A stretch of 64,000 nucleotides of DNA, from NCBI GenBank assembly GCA_028023455.1, contig JAQFVV010006306.1, positions 4,181,001 to 4,245,000 of the forward strand, written 5' to 3'. Positions 35,231 to 47,179 of this stretch are shown piece after piece. A program made the position numbers and the translations under genes. A model generated the notes under the pieces. That model saw only the letters and a program-made list of their open reading frames with translations. It ran no database searches and was not told the origin of the DNA. Source of the DNA: Epiperipatus broadwayi (taxonomy: Eukaryota > Onychophora > Udeonychophora > Euonychophora > Peripatidae). Numbering within the stretch: the stretch's first letter is position 1; each line of letters opens with the position of its first letter.

Positions 35231-37840
35231 CTTTTTGCTTAATTAATATTTTAATATGTGCCATTATAAGCCAGTTTTCACTTCTTTTATATAAAATGCT
35301 TATATAACATTAGTGTACATCCTAATCTAGGTTAACACGCTAACCTGCATATCTCGGAGCTTAATTACATGCTCGATTTAACTTTGAATAGATAGATGCC
35401 ATAGGAGCATTATTATAGTTATTTATATAACTTTGGCTATAAAGTTCCATATGATCTGGCAGACTACAAAAGAGCTAGAAATTTGGCATATTAATAATAT
35501 AGGCATAAAACTCCAATACCGCATTACACTTTATTAAACGCTTATAATGAGATATGTAACATTAATCTCATTAGTTATATACACCTGCGAGCGTTATATC
35601 TCACGTTCCCATCACAAAATTTTGTATGTTTTATCATTTGTTATTGTTTTATTAAATTAATAATATTTAAAATTATAACTCGTTTCCATATTTTATTGTC
35701 CGTGAATTCATTTTATCCAACTCTAGATTTAATTTGCACATACATCATTATATCTATAGGTAGACTATTTTATTAAATTTCATGATCAATCATTGATATT
35801 TTAATTAACCATTTAGTCTTGTGTGTATATATATCTGACCAAATCAGTGATAAATTAAATTATGAGTCTTTTGTTCTACCGGGGGTGATTGCCGGTCCGA
35901 GGGTAAATTGAGTGTCTGTGTACATTGAGAAATGTCATCCATAGGGTATTAGATCATTGAGCAGAGGTGAAAGGATTGAATGTTGATCGGATTCTGGATC
36001 CCAATATCCTGATTCGATCAGCTTTAGTGTATTTGGCCTGTGTTCTAGATTTTGTTACGTGAAGGAACAATTCTTACCGTTACAGTATCAACTTTAAGTA
36101 TGTTCTTAAATTTTGTAAAACTTTTAGTATTAAGTTTAGAGAATATTATTTTATGCAAAATACTGCATATCAAATTTGAAAAGGATAACCAGGCAAGAAT
36201 AAAATTAAGCGCATTTAATATAAACCAAAGTAATTTTATGAATAAATATGACCACATACTACCACTCCGAGATGGAAAACAGCGCTGACATATTGTAAAA
36301 TTTATTTAAAAATTTTTTTAAACATAATTGTATATGGCACTCAGGAACTATTCATGTATGTAAAATGTATTGAATTTATGCATTTTAATGTGTTTTTGTT
36401 TGTTTACTCACATTTTTTTTTGGTAACTATATAACTGAAGTCATGTGTATTGATACAGTGTAGTTCCCGGCTTCATTGTAATAATGTAATATCTATATGT
36501 CAATGATTTAAATATTGGAATATTCAGAAACTCATTTATAAAAGTGAATTTCTAAATGATTAATGAATAAATTACAATTCTATGGAACCTAATTAAATTT
36601 TAATAGATCATCATAAAAACAGCCAAGAAGAAAATATAGAATGAAGAACAAATTGCACGTCATGATCTGCAAAAAGTAAATTGCCGTAAAAATATGAAAT
36701 ATTATTTTTAAGAATTTCTATTTCCAAAAAAAAAAAATTAATACTTGTTGTCCCTATAAAATAATTTTGTAGTTCTATCAGATGTGAGAAGAGAAAATAA
36801 AAACAAAGATACCCATGGGTCTCTATAATAAAAAAAAAGGTATTTAAAAAAATTGAAAGAGTGAACTTTATTTTATTTTGGATATTGTTATATAATTGTT
36901 TTCATTCTAAATTTATTCTGTTGTGCAAAAAAAGTAATTGGAAGTGCATTTTAAACCCATGAATTGATTTTCAAAATTTAGTTATCGAAATACAGCATTG
37001 AATATTGAAGTTAACCGTTATTAGTAATCTGAGATTTAAACTATATGTTGCGATTTGAAATTTGTTTGCATTCAGTGAGTTATTTTAAAAGTTAAATATG
37101 TTAGTAAGTAATTTACAACAAAATTCCATACCCCAATAATAAAACTAATGATAATTACATTGTACGTATTTATCAATTTTCCCATTTAAGACATAAATAC
37201 TTTTGTGCTGATTAAACACTTTCATTATACAGACTATAAATAAAACTATATCTCAGAATATAATTTATAGCTCAAAAAAAAAAAAATACCATTAGAAACT
37301 TATGAATATACATATATGCCTGTTGAGTGAATACATCATCAATACGCATGAAATGAAACACTATCCTAATTTTTATCGATGATAGTAATATATGGCCAGA
37401 CATAAATAATATAGTATTTTTTTATGTAGATGTTGGGGTAGAAATAAGTTTGGGAGACTGAATTTGATTCACACTCATTTTTATTTACAGAAGATAATTT
37501 ATTAATCTAAATATTGATTATGGAAGATAAGATATCACGGAAGCAATGATCAGAATATAGAAAACACACACATATAGATTAGGCAGCCTCACTGCAAAGT
37601 ATTTATTTAAGAAATAAAATTGTAGCAATGATAAAATGGATATGAAATGGTGCACCCAGAAAGAGGGCACCGAATTATCCAATATTTTAAATTTAAATAA
37701 TTTTGAAACGTAAAACTATTCCTTTCCATAAACTATTTGCCAATGAAAAATGATTGTGAATAAATAATCCGTAAGAAGCAGAAAATTTAAAAGATTGATA
37801 CTGAGTCATGAATATCAAATCTAATGATGCTATCGATTGG
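35231..37840. other. AT-rich sequence without recognised features
   Basis: Short overlapping open frames at 36,045-36,290 on both strands have no family resemblance. A slightly GC-richer 'accgggggtgattgccggtc' lies near 35,879. Confidence 0.5.
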
Positions 37841-37843
37841 TAA

Positions 37844-37976
37844 TATTAGTAGGGTATTTTTTTTCCATATGTCATAGCATCGGCCGGGAGGCAAACCCAC
37901 AACCATCTGCAACCAACTACTTGCTTGCAAGGCAGCTGCGATGACCTCTCTGCTAACAATGCTCGACTATTAGTAG
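37844..37976 (-). mobile_element. S2 SINE with TSD
   Basis: TATTAGTAG flanks at 37,844-37,852 and 37,968-37,976; the similarity continues imperfectly ('ggtattttt' / 'aatattttt'). Minus-strand SINE with B-box-like 'GGGTTTGCCTCCC' and family end 'GCCGATGCTATGACAT', followed by an A-rich tail (T run at 37,857-37,864). Confidence 0.75.
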
Positions 37977-38146
37977 AATATTTTTGTGTATTTATTTGAA
38001 TAGAAAATGCCAATATAGTTAATAAAACATTGAATTTACTTCTGATTATTACATCTGGTATTTATTGCCTTCTATTTACAAAGTATTATTTTGTAACAAT
38101 GTAATTTATCAGTGGAATTTCTGTTCATAATTCTTAATCAGAAAAT

Positions 38147-38402
38147 AATCAGCCTTCGACATGCGCTGTTTAACCATGTTACTAAGTCACTGATGTTATA
38201 GTGAATATGCAGAACACTCTCAAACCCAAACGCAGGATAGACTTTTAAAAGTATATAATATCATTTAGGCACAAAGATAAGATAGTTATTCTTATCTTTT
38301 AAAAATCTATTTTGCATTTGGGTTTGAGTGTCCTGTATATTCACTATAACATCAGTGATTAATAATATGGGTAAACAGTGCATGTTGAAGGCTGATTACA
38401 TT
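38147..38402. repeat. Long foldback element, unknown family
   Basis: Arms of about 120 bp (38,147-38,272 and 38,283-38,402) are reverse complements, with outer ends 'taatcagcc' and 'ggctgatta'. An inner 'cactgatgttatagtg' hairpin is present in both arms. No hammerhead core with GAA was found and no second copy was seen. Confidence 0.75.
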
Positions 38403-39014
38403 CTGAAAAAACATGATTTTTGCTAAGATTGTTCTGTTTCGATTTATTTAATTCTATATAAAACCAAATTATAGTTTCATCAAATGATCCAAAAAATGTG
38501 ATTTCTCATTTCGCTTACAAATTAAGTATATATGTAAAATTTAAATCCGTTAAAATAAATACACACATTAATTCCAAAATATAACTCAAACAACAAAATA
38601 TGATATATAGATTATAAATTATCCGAACGTTTTCAAAGGCTTACCCTTCATTATCAAGGACAATACAAATTTTAATAATTTTCAAACAGTATACTAATAT
38701 GCAAATGTACAACTAACATAGGCTAATATGCAAATAAGGGTTAAAGCGCCTCAGCACGCCACTTCTTTGATAAAGCGTAAAAAGATTCTCTCTTATTTTA
38801 CATTAATATCTTTACCACACATTTGTTTTTGTTATATATATACATATTACATTAAGTATATATATATAAAGCCATGTTTAGTAATTCAAAGATTATCCAG
38901 ATAAAATATTTTTATAAGCAAATAACTGAAATTATTCAAAATATTACTGGTTATAGTTTCCATTCATAATTGTTTAATTCATTTGTTGTAGATTCCATAT
39001 GTACTTTTAAAACA

Positions 39015-39105
39015 GCGTTGGTGGCCTAGTGGTTAGCAGAGCTGCTTCCAAGCTGCTGGCCCGGTTTTGCTTCCCGGACAACGCATTGACATAGGAAAAA
39101 AAAAA
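39015..39105 (+). mobile_element. S2 SINE, plus strand, poly(A)-tailed
   Basis: tRNA-like head 'GTTGGTGGCCTAGTGGTTAG' (A-box), B-box-like 'CGGTTTTGCTTCCCGG', end 'GCATTGACATAGG', then an A run at 39,095-39,105. No clear TSD. Confidence 0.7.
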
Positions 39106-39382
39106 CATGTTCGTCAGTCCAATTCTGCCTTGTCCTACTCTTTTTCTTTTTAAATTAGAAATAATGTTTTTCTTTTATTATAGTTTTTTTTTGTTATAAA
39201 ACTTTATTTCAAAATATATCTACCCAAAATATGTCCAACCCTAATTTTTATTTCAACGTCTTCACCTATTTCTTTTAAAATGCACCCGCTGTCCAATCTA
39301 TTTTTTATTTCTTCATTAATGACTTTATATTCAATCATTTTTAATACAAAATCCCTTCCTATTTCTATTGTGAATGCTTTAA

Positions 39383-39477
39383 AATATTTATCATTGTTTT
39401 GTCAAGCGTTGGTGGCAGTTGTCCTGGGTTTGCTTCCCGACTGATGCTTTGACATATGGAATATTTATCATTGTTTT
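39383..39477 (+). mobile_element. Very short S2 SINE with perfect 18-bp TSD
   Basis: AATATTTATCATTGTTTT lies at 39,383-39,400 and again at 39,460-39,477. The 59-bp insert has the SINE start 'GCGTTGGTGGC', skips the middle, and has the B-box-like 'GGGTTTGCTTCCCG' and the family end. The perfect TSD shows recent insertion of an internally deleted copy. Confidence 0.8.
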
Positions 39478-40280
39478 ATTAATTAACTAAGTTTCAAACA
39501 GAGATGATCTTTTACTACGGACAAAACAATTTTCAGTTTTTTGTTCTTTTTTTAAACTCTAATATTATTTGCTGAAAATCATAACGCTTTTAATCGATTT
39601 GAGTTATTAACCTTACACTTTGCTTTGCTATGCACTACTTCGTTCTTAGTCAAAAGCATGCTCAGCATACTATGTTGATGTATTTAACAGTATTAAACAA
39701 GCTTTTCTTAGTACACGTTTCATACATATTATTTGTATTGAAGTAATAACAATTACGTAATTAATTGCTTGGAAAATTAATACGACGAGTGCAGCAACTA
39801 CATTCTATAAACCAAATTGAGATTTCTTATTATTATATTCATCAGGTGGAAAAATGATCAGTTATCTTAAGTCAATAAGATTACTATTCTAACACTGTAT
39901 ACCTTAATACTAAAACAATATCTATCACTTAAACATTTAGATTAAGATTTCCAATTACCGTATTTATCTTTTCAGTTTTACCATTCAGTTTCCTATTTTC
40001 TGGCATCAATTTTAACCAATACTTAAGAATGTATTATTGATGCAATTCATGTATATTTTTTTAATTTCAATTTTACTATCTGCGAGCATTGCACGTAAGC
40101 AGCAAATCTTGTGTTTCTTCCTACATTGTTTTTTCCCCCTTTTTTAAAGGCCATATAATAATGATCGCTAACGCTTTCTAAAGAAGAGAAGTAGAATGCT
40201 TATGAAACATATCGGGGAGGCTATCTTGAACACCCATTTGCCTAAATTATATTTGGCTATACCATGGCTTAGGTCTAAGC

Positions 40281-40400
40281 AACATATCTGATCACCATCA
40301 AATACTGGATGTTGTTTGTTGTGGGGATAGGATTCCACCCAACATATGTGATCACCATCAAATACTGGGTGTTATTTGTTATGGGGATAGGATTCCACCT
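40281..40400. repeat. 60-bp tandem duplication
   Basis: Units 40,281-40,340 and 40,341-40,400 differ at only a few positions ('atctgatcaccatcaaatac' against 'atgtgatcaccatcaaatac'). The 97-codon open frame on the minus strand just repeats 'GWNPIPxTNNxQYLMVI'. Confidence 0.8.
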
Positions 40401-42155
40401 AATTCTACTTATTCTATTTATTAGAAGAATTGCAGAGTACTTACCAGTAATATATATAAATAAATTGTAGGTAATAAAATGTTTATTTATCTTAAGATAT
40501 TGTTTCTCCCAAGTGATACTTTTTCTTGAACCCCCTATCTCTTTGTCAACTATTTGGAAGGCCACCAAGCTAGGGCCGAATCAAGGGACCGTGAAATTCT
40601 TTTACTTTAGAGAGATTCAATAGAAGCATAATAAATGAAATGACACAGAAATATAATTAATAAAGCATGCATACTTTTATTAGGAAAAATAGATATAATG
40701 GCATAATAGGTTGTTGGGGCTAGTTTAAATTTCTTCCACGTATTAGATTGAATATATTAATATAGTGACTGGAAATTCAGAAAGTTGAAGGTTTTCTTTC
40801 ACCAATTTATTCTTTTCACAGAACTATTATTCCAATTGGTTTCTTTATTTATACAAATTATTAGCAGATTATTTAGATATCACTAACTAAATCTAGTGTA
40901 AAGTTCTTCTTGAATATTCAATTTGTAGTTTTTATTTGGGATTTATTACAATTTTACTTCTATTATAATAAGAAAGTGGTTATGCACAACTGATGACATA
41001 AACCAAGACATTTCACTTCATTACGTCATGTATTATTTCCATCTAGATCACATAAAATAAATAAATATTCAGGCAGATCAGAAAATTCAGAAAACAAGAT
41101 TAATTATCTCTACCTTAAGATTCATTAATTAAAATAATTAATTAGGATTGCAATGATCCAAATTCATCATCTTCAGTTTCACACCATAAAGAATGATGCA
41201 GAATAATGATGCCTTAAAGATTTTGGGATGTTTTGTTTCTTACAAAAACATATGTAAGATTTGGTATCATTATTCGGAAACCTAGGCTTCCCTGTCGGGG
41301 CTGGTTTACTTTGAAATTATCTACTCCAAACATCCAGATTTATACTATACCTCTTAGAATCAGGCTATGTTCATGTGTAGGGCAACCAATCCACGACTTA
41401 ACCATACTCTATTCCTCATCATGGTGGCAGGGTAAACCATCTGCAATACATGGCACCAAATAAACTTGTATGCAAACTATTTTATTTAAAGACTAAAATC
41501 ATATTATCTACATAAAATCTGCCTGGCATACCAGTGTCTTGATTTTCTGGACATCCTAATGGGAAAGAGGCATTCTCCATATATTAATTCTGGTCTACTT
41601 CAATCCCTGAAAGTTAGAAATAAAGGAAATTCATATCCTAATACAATATACAACTCATAGGTTCATATTTCTCTAGACTTACTCATACAATCCAATAAAT
41701 AAATAGTTCATTGAATAAAAAAACATGCAACAATATTTCCATATATGATTGTTTAGTATATTAAACACAGTAAAATATCATTAGGCTACAATCAATGGTT
41801 AGGATTCCTTAAATTAATATTGTTTTAGCCATATAAATAATTAATCTTTTAATAGCAATATACAACTTAACTTCTAGATTTCCTAACTGGATGATTTCAA
41901 ATATTAATTTTTAAATAATTAAAAATTATCTTTTTAAAAAAAGAAAAAACACTTTTAGAGGAAAAAAAGAGATCGATTTTTAAAAGAAAATAATTTAAAA
42001 ATACGTAGATTTATCAGAGAGTGAAATTCAATGTAACAGTAATAAGTCTGAAAGCAGATTTAAATAGTTGTGGTTTCTATATTAATCACACCTTCACATT
42101 ACATGCTATCGATCTTTTAGGAATGTGCATATAAAACAACACTACAAAGCGAGTA
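40401..42155. other. AT-rich sequence without recognised features
   Basis: An open frame at 41,233-41,463 has no recognised family. No repeats of note. Confidence 0.45.
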
Positions 42156-42159
42156 TCAA

Positions 42160-42425
42160 TATCGCTTCTAAATGGTGCAGTTTTTCTATGGGTAGCGTGG
42201 AGAAACAGCGCCACATAGTGGGCTAGATTGCTTGTAGCAGACGATGTAAGCTAGATGTGTTTACCTATGGTTATCAGCACCACCAAGCAGATGGTAGTGC
42301 TGGAAGCTACTTGGCATAAGGTTCCTGTGCGTATGCACGGTGAACAGCACCATCTAGTGGTTCGAACTTGCATCGCTGCCTTTGGCCCCCTACTGTGAAT
42401 GTATGGCCACATGGAGATAAAGTTT
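42160..42425. other. GC-richer block with repeated 'cagcaccac' motifs
   Basis: Contains 'agcgccacatagtgg', 'cagcaccaccaagcagatgg' and 'cagcaccatctagtggttcg', i.e. a short motif recurring about every 60-80 bp, and a B-box-like 'tggttcgaac'. Likely a degenerate minisatellite or SINE. Confidence 0.4.
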
Positions 42426-42964
42426 CAAATACCGATAAAAGTACACGTAATGATCATGCAATCTAATTATCCTTGAAATATTTCAAAATTTTATCATATG
42501 TTAATCCTCATTTGTTCCTTATTACCAATTTAATTATTAATTCTGATACGTTGGCCTTATCTTGATTCTAACTTACATTCTTAGAAATTGATATATTAAT
42601 TTTATATACAATTTCATGAATTTTTATTATCATGAATTAATTTGTTTGTTATTGTTATACATCCTTTATAAAACAGTATATCAAACTGTGAATCATTTAA
42701 TGCAATTAAATGATTTTTTTTAATACTATTTTTTATTTATCAACTGATTACTAGTACTTAAGATAATTATTTTATCTTATTATTAAATAAAAAACTGATG
42801 GGGGGGGGGGGTATTCAAACATAGAAGATAACTTACAAATTTTAAAATCTAATAATAAAAATAAGATATATATAGTTTTATAATCTATTTGTTTTCTATT
42901 TTATAAAATAAAATACATGAATTTTTTCTACAGTACAGGCTTTTTATACCTACACTCCAATATG

Positions 42965-43165
42965 TAATATATAGGGGGTTTGAACTCAGACTTTCACATA
43001 ACCATCAACTATCCACACTATCTCATACTGCTGACACACAAGTGTATCAGCAGTATGAGATAGCATGGATAGTTGAGGGTCATGTGAAAGTCTGAGTTCA
43101 AATGTGTCAGCAGTATGAGATAGCGTGGATAGTTGAGGATCATGTGAAAGTCTGAGTTCAAAATA
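42965..43165. repeat. S1-related tRNA-like units: one inverted, two direct
   Basis: The unit 'cagcagtatgagatagc...gtgaaagtctgagttcaaa' (about 65 bp) occurs once on the minus strand (42,970-43,033) and twice in tandem on the plus strand (43,046-43,102 and 43,106-43,162). It matches the tRNA-like end of the S1 units at 8.0 and 8.5 kb. The hammerhead part is absent. Confidence 0.7.
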
Positions 43166-43799
43166 AAATACAGTAAAATTATTATTAACTAAAATTGATA
43201 CTTCAGTGAGTGAAATTAACTTTGCTTAATGTCTTTTAAGTTCAAAAGTTAACTCGCAATTTCTGTCAAGCTTTAAAAAATCTTTGACGTAATGAGAAGC
43301 TTAAAAGTCAATGAACAAATTATATACACATTTTAAGGAAGTAGCTTCATATAGCTTTTGTAATTAACATTTCTATAATTTTATCAAATTACTATATAAA
43401 TGCAATAGTAAAACAGGTGACTGGAAAATGCTTAGCTGATATGACAGAAAGGGTTGCTTATGAAGGATCTGTGAGAATGTAATGTTGGCCTCTTAGTACA
43501 GTCTAAATTTGTAACTTTATTTGTATTTTGGTGATCAGTATAGCAAATAAATATAATCAATACAAATATTCAAAGCTGTAAATCATTTATTTTGTGTAAG
43601 ATGGCATTGCTTTGAAGTCAATAACAAGTACTTAGATCATTTTTCAAAGTAGTTTTAATAGCTTTTATAAGAGATTTTATGGATTGCTTATTTTACGTAT
43701 TTTCATAAGCTTTCTCATATTCTGGTTTAGACTATAATTTTCTAATGACTTTTTACAATTAGATTATGACTGAGTCTAAATATTCTATTTAAATCAGGC

Positions 43800-44420
43800 A
43801 TGAATCTCTTTTCCTATTTTGGGGGCCACATTGTCATTCTGTCTCAGAGTCAAGGGCTGGATCAAATTATCAACTATTATAAATTAAGAGTGAATGAATT
43901 AAAACAAGTTGCTACTTCATATTTCATTTATTTATGCTTTGGTATAAAACTCTACATAAATTTTATAATAACATAATTTAATGCAAAGATTGGCCTCATA
44001 CTTCAACAATAAGACTATCGATATTAATGTTAATATTATTTAAGAATAATTAGATAGAATTTTAGCGGTTTTCATCTGTTATTTTTGTCTGAATTTTTTA
44101 TTTATTGTATTTCATCCTCGAAAAAAAACCATTCACATATAGATGTGCTGCCAAAAAGACAAATAATTTTTCTTGAAAAGGTGTATAAATTTCTTTATTT
44201 TTTCCCCACCAAATAAAGTTTATAAAAATCCATCACAGCAATATTGTTAAATTGTGATTTTAGTACCAAATCTGCCTGATTCTTAGTAAGTTCCATCTGT
44301 TTCCTGCACATTATTTACATCAGCAACCAGGGAAGTGTCTTTGAAAGTACATTATAAATAAGTGGAAGTTGTCATTACTAGTTTTAAAATTATTTTTGCA
44401 ACGACGGTAGATAAAATATT
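43800..44420 (-). pseudogene. hAT transposase C-terminal relic (GTF2IRD2/ZBED type) and its end
   Basis: Minus strand near 44,110-44,190 reads a frameshifted form of 'HLYVNGFFSRMKYNK', then 'KIQTKITDEN', the hAT C-terminal dimerisation block ('CE..FSRMKY.KSK.RT.LTDE'). About 250 bp further, 'gggggccacattgtcattct' and 'caagggctggatcaaa' look like the terminal region of such hAT elements. Catalytic and N-terminal parts were not found; the neighbour at 44.96 kb is a different transposase. Confidence 0.6.
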
Positions 44421-44959
44421 TTAATAATAAATAATTTATTACTTTTAGATTTTTTTTTTGTTTCTTTGATGATAACTAATTCTAAATATATCATTTTTTA
44501 ATAACATAAAATTCCAATTTTGTTGTTCTAACTTTTTCAATATGTAACATGCAGCCAATGAACATGTGATTTTTTGTTATCTATAAGAACTTTGTTTTTA
44601 TATTTATTTTTATGATTTTAAAATATTAAAATTTCATTTTTGAACTTTTAATCATTAGAAGACTTAATTAAAGATATAAAATATAATAATTATATAATAT
44701 ACACAAAAAAGATTTAATTGCAAAAAAAAAAAAATCAAACATGGAGTCATATTTAACTTAACACTTGCTAGATTTGTAGCGGGCTGGATCAAAATTAACT
44801 AAATATCCTTAAAATGATTTAAAACACTGAAAAAATAATAAATTTTATTAGGAAAAAAAGTTGAAAACAAACATATTAATTTTCATTTCATAATTATGAT
44901 TTTAAATAATTAATTTTCACCACATCTGGTTTTCTCTTCCTCCTTTGGAAATGGGATTT

Positions 44960-46570
44960 TCAATTTTGAGTGCTTTAAAATGTTTAAATTCACAGAATAT
45001 ACAGTAATAAATCTATCATATCTTTCCTATTTTCCTCTGTTAATGGTCTAATGGTAGTAAATAATGGAAGAAAGTGAATATTTTTGGTCTTATCCTTTTG
45101 AATGATAAATCTAAAATATGAAATTCAACATCACCATCACCTAAAGAAGCTTTATAGAATATTTTATATGGGGCATTTTGAAAAAATCTTATTTATTGTA
45201 TTTTCAATCGACAAATAGTGCCTTCTTATTGATTCTTCCAGTTCTGTAAAATGAAATCTTTCTGCATCATTCATTCTATCAAAATGGATTCTTTTTATGA
45301 TGCAGTTATATTAGTTTATAATAATGCTCAGGGATGTACGAGTAATTTAATTTTTTATTCCCATTTCTATCAAGTCAAAATCATGAACATTCAGCAAAAA
45401 TGAATAGCCACCAGATTAAAAAAAATGTGATTTATTATTTCAATGTTTTTATCAGAAGATTGAACAATTTTTTATCCATGATGGTACTACTATAATCTTA
45501 CAGATTTGGCCAGAACAGGCATCACTATAAGCTATTACATGTTTTTGAGTTAGTACATTTTTAATGTTTTATAATACATAATGCCACTTCCTGAGAACTT
45601 TTTGATGCTGTAGTCTCATCTCAGACATATATCCTTACATCATCATCAAGAAAATTATGAACATCTAGGTGGCATACATACATACTTCGCTGATAATAAG
45701 CTACCAAAACAGAAAATTAAGGATATGGAAATGCTTTCTATAAATTAAACGAGAAACCATAACATTCCTTGGGATTTATTTTTGCTGGGCATCTTTTAAA
45801 CATTTTCTGGCTTGTTCAGTATTTTTCAAATGAAAAGCATGATTTTGCCAAAGATCTAACTTCTCTTCCTCATCACTAGATGCTTCAATGTTTAGCTTTA
45901 GTTAAATTATACTTCTCATTTATCTTTGTGAAGAGAATGAAAATTCAAGTCAATCCAGTGTTGCATACCTTTTTGTATGTCCACTCATGTGTTTCATTAT
46001 TTTTTTTTTGTACATTTCACAATATAAAGACTATACATTTTTCTAAAATCTACACTAGGGGTTAAATATTTTTGACTTGGAGTAGGATAAGCTCTGGTGT
46101 AATGGCTTTCATAGGGTGGAAAACTCAAAACATGTTCTTTTACAACCTTAATCTTATCGTTAACTTGTTTTTTGGGATGATCCAGGCATTTTAACATGAC
46201 ATTCTGCTCCAACTGCTTCTGAATTGAGAGGAAGAGCTAACCATCAAGCAAATATTTTAAAGGTATCAAAAAAAAAAATCTTGCACACAGGCACTGCAAT
46301 TGAATTAGCAGTAGATAAAAAATATTCATAGCTGCATTTTCTCATTTCTCTATCAAAGGTACTGGGTCTCCTTTGCTATATTATTTGTTAATGAACTGCC
46401 CCATATAGAAATAAATTTTCCTTTTCAAACGATTTCAAAATTAGCTTTTCTCTCTTCATATTATAAAAGATTTGAACACTTGAGCAAAGGCAATTCTTAA
46501 TTTCAAGAACTTTGGCACTAGCAACTTTAAAATGTTTTGTAGTTCATTTTTCACTACTATTTGTCTTAAT
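44960..46570 (-). pseudogene. Second, divergent Sola-like transposase relic
   Basis: Minus strand, in order: 'CSYEYFLSTANSIAVPVCKIFF' (about 46,310-46,370); an open 71-codon stretch with 'KVVKEHVLSFPPYESHYTRA' and 'FRKMYSLYIVKC' (46,000-46,212); 'IDLNFHSLHKDK'; a first-D region near 45,780-45,690 that is badly frameshifted; 'HVIAYSDACSG' (second D) near 45,530; 'GGYSFLLNVHDFDLIEM' (third D region) near 45,370; and a C-terminal 'RIRPKIFTFFHYLLPLDH' near 45,070. Motif order equals that of the element at 32-34 kb but the sequence is a different subfamily ('PPYESHYTR' against 'RIESHYLR'). Many stops: an old copy. Confidence 0.75.
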
Positions 46571-47179
46571 TTTACTGATATTTTGTGCATAATTAACTTC
46601 ATTTCATGCCTTCTTCCTTTTTTCATTTCCCCTTACTCCATATCAGATGCTTCTGGATTTACACATAATATGTTTGCAGTGAAATCTTTGCTTGATTCAT
46701 TTGATGGTGATAATTATCTTATTTGATTCCATTTTTTAAATGTATTATTTATACTTTTGTGGACCTATATCTGCAAATCACATAAGAAAAGTCAATTTAT
46801 CCACATAACTTTGCAATGAAAATTATTTTATTATTATTATCTTTTAAATGCTTATCTAAACCGTTATCTGATAACAGAATAATAAAATAATTTTTTTTTT
46901 CTTCAAAAGTCATAAATTTATGTGAGACCAAGTAAGTGACTTAGTCCACTGTCAAAATAAACCCGATGCAACTCAACAACAACACCATTTAATGGTTCAA
47001 TTTCTAAAAGTTTGCAAAAATTGTTTCAAATTATGGTAATATGAAAGAATGCAATGCAAAATAAGTGATAAACTCAATTTTTTTAGACTCCTGATTTAGC
47101 CTATTTTCATAATTACCGGCACAAATATGAAAATACTTTTAAATAATCCACTAAGAATTCGATATCTGAAAATCTGGAA

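Noticed and set aside
40275-40568. 97-codon minus-strand frame with an internal repeat
   Set aside because: The repeat is a 60-bp tandem DNA duplication (a multiple of three, so it stays in frame); no known domain.
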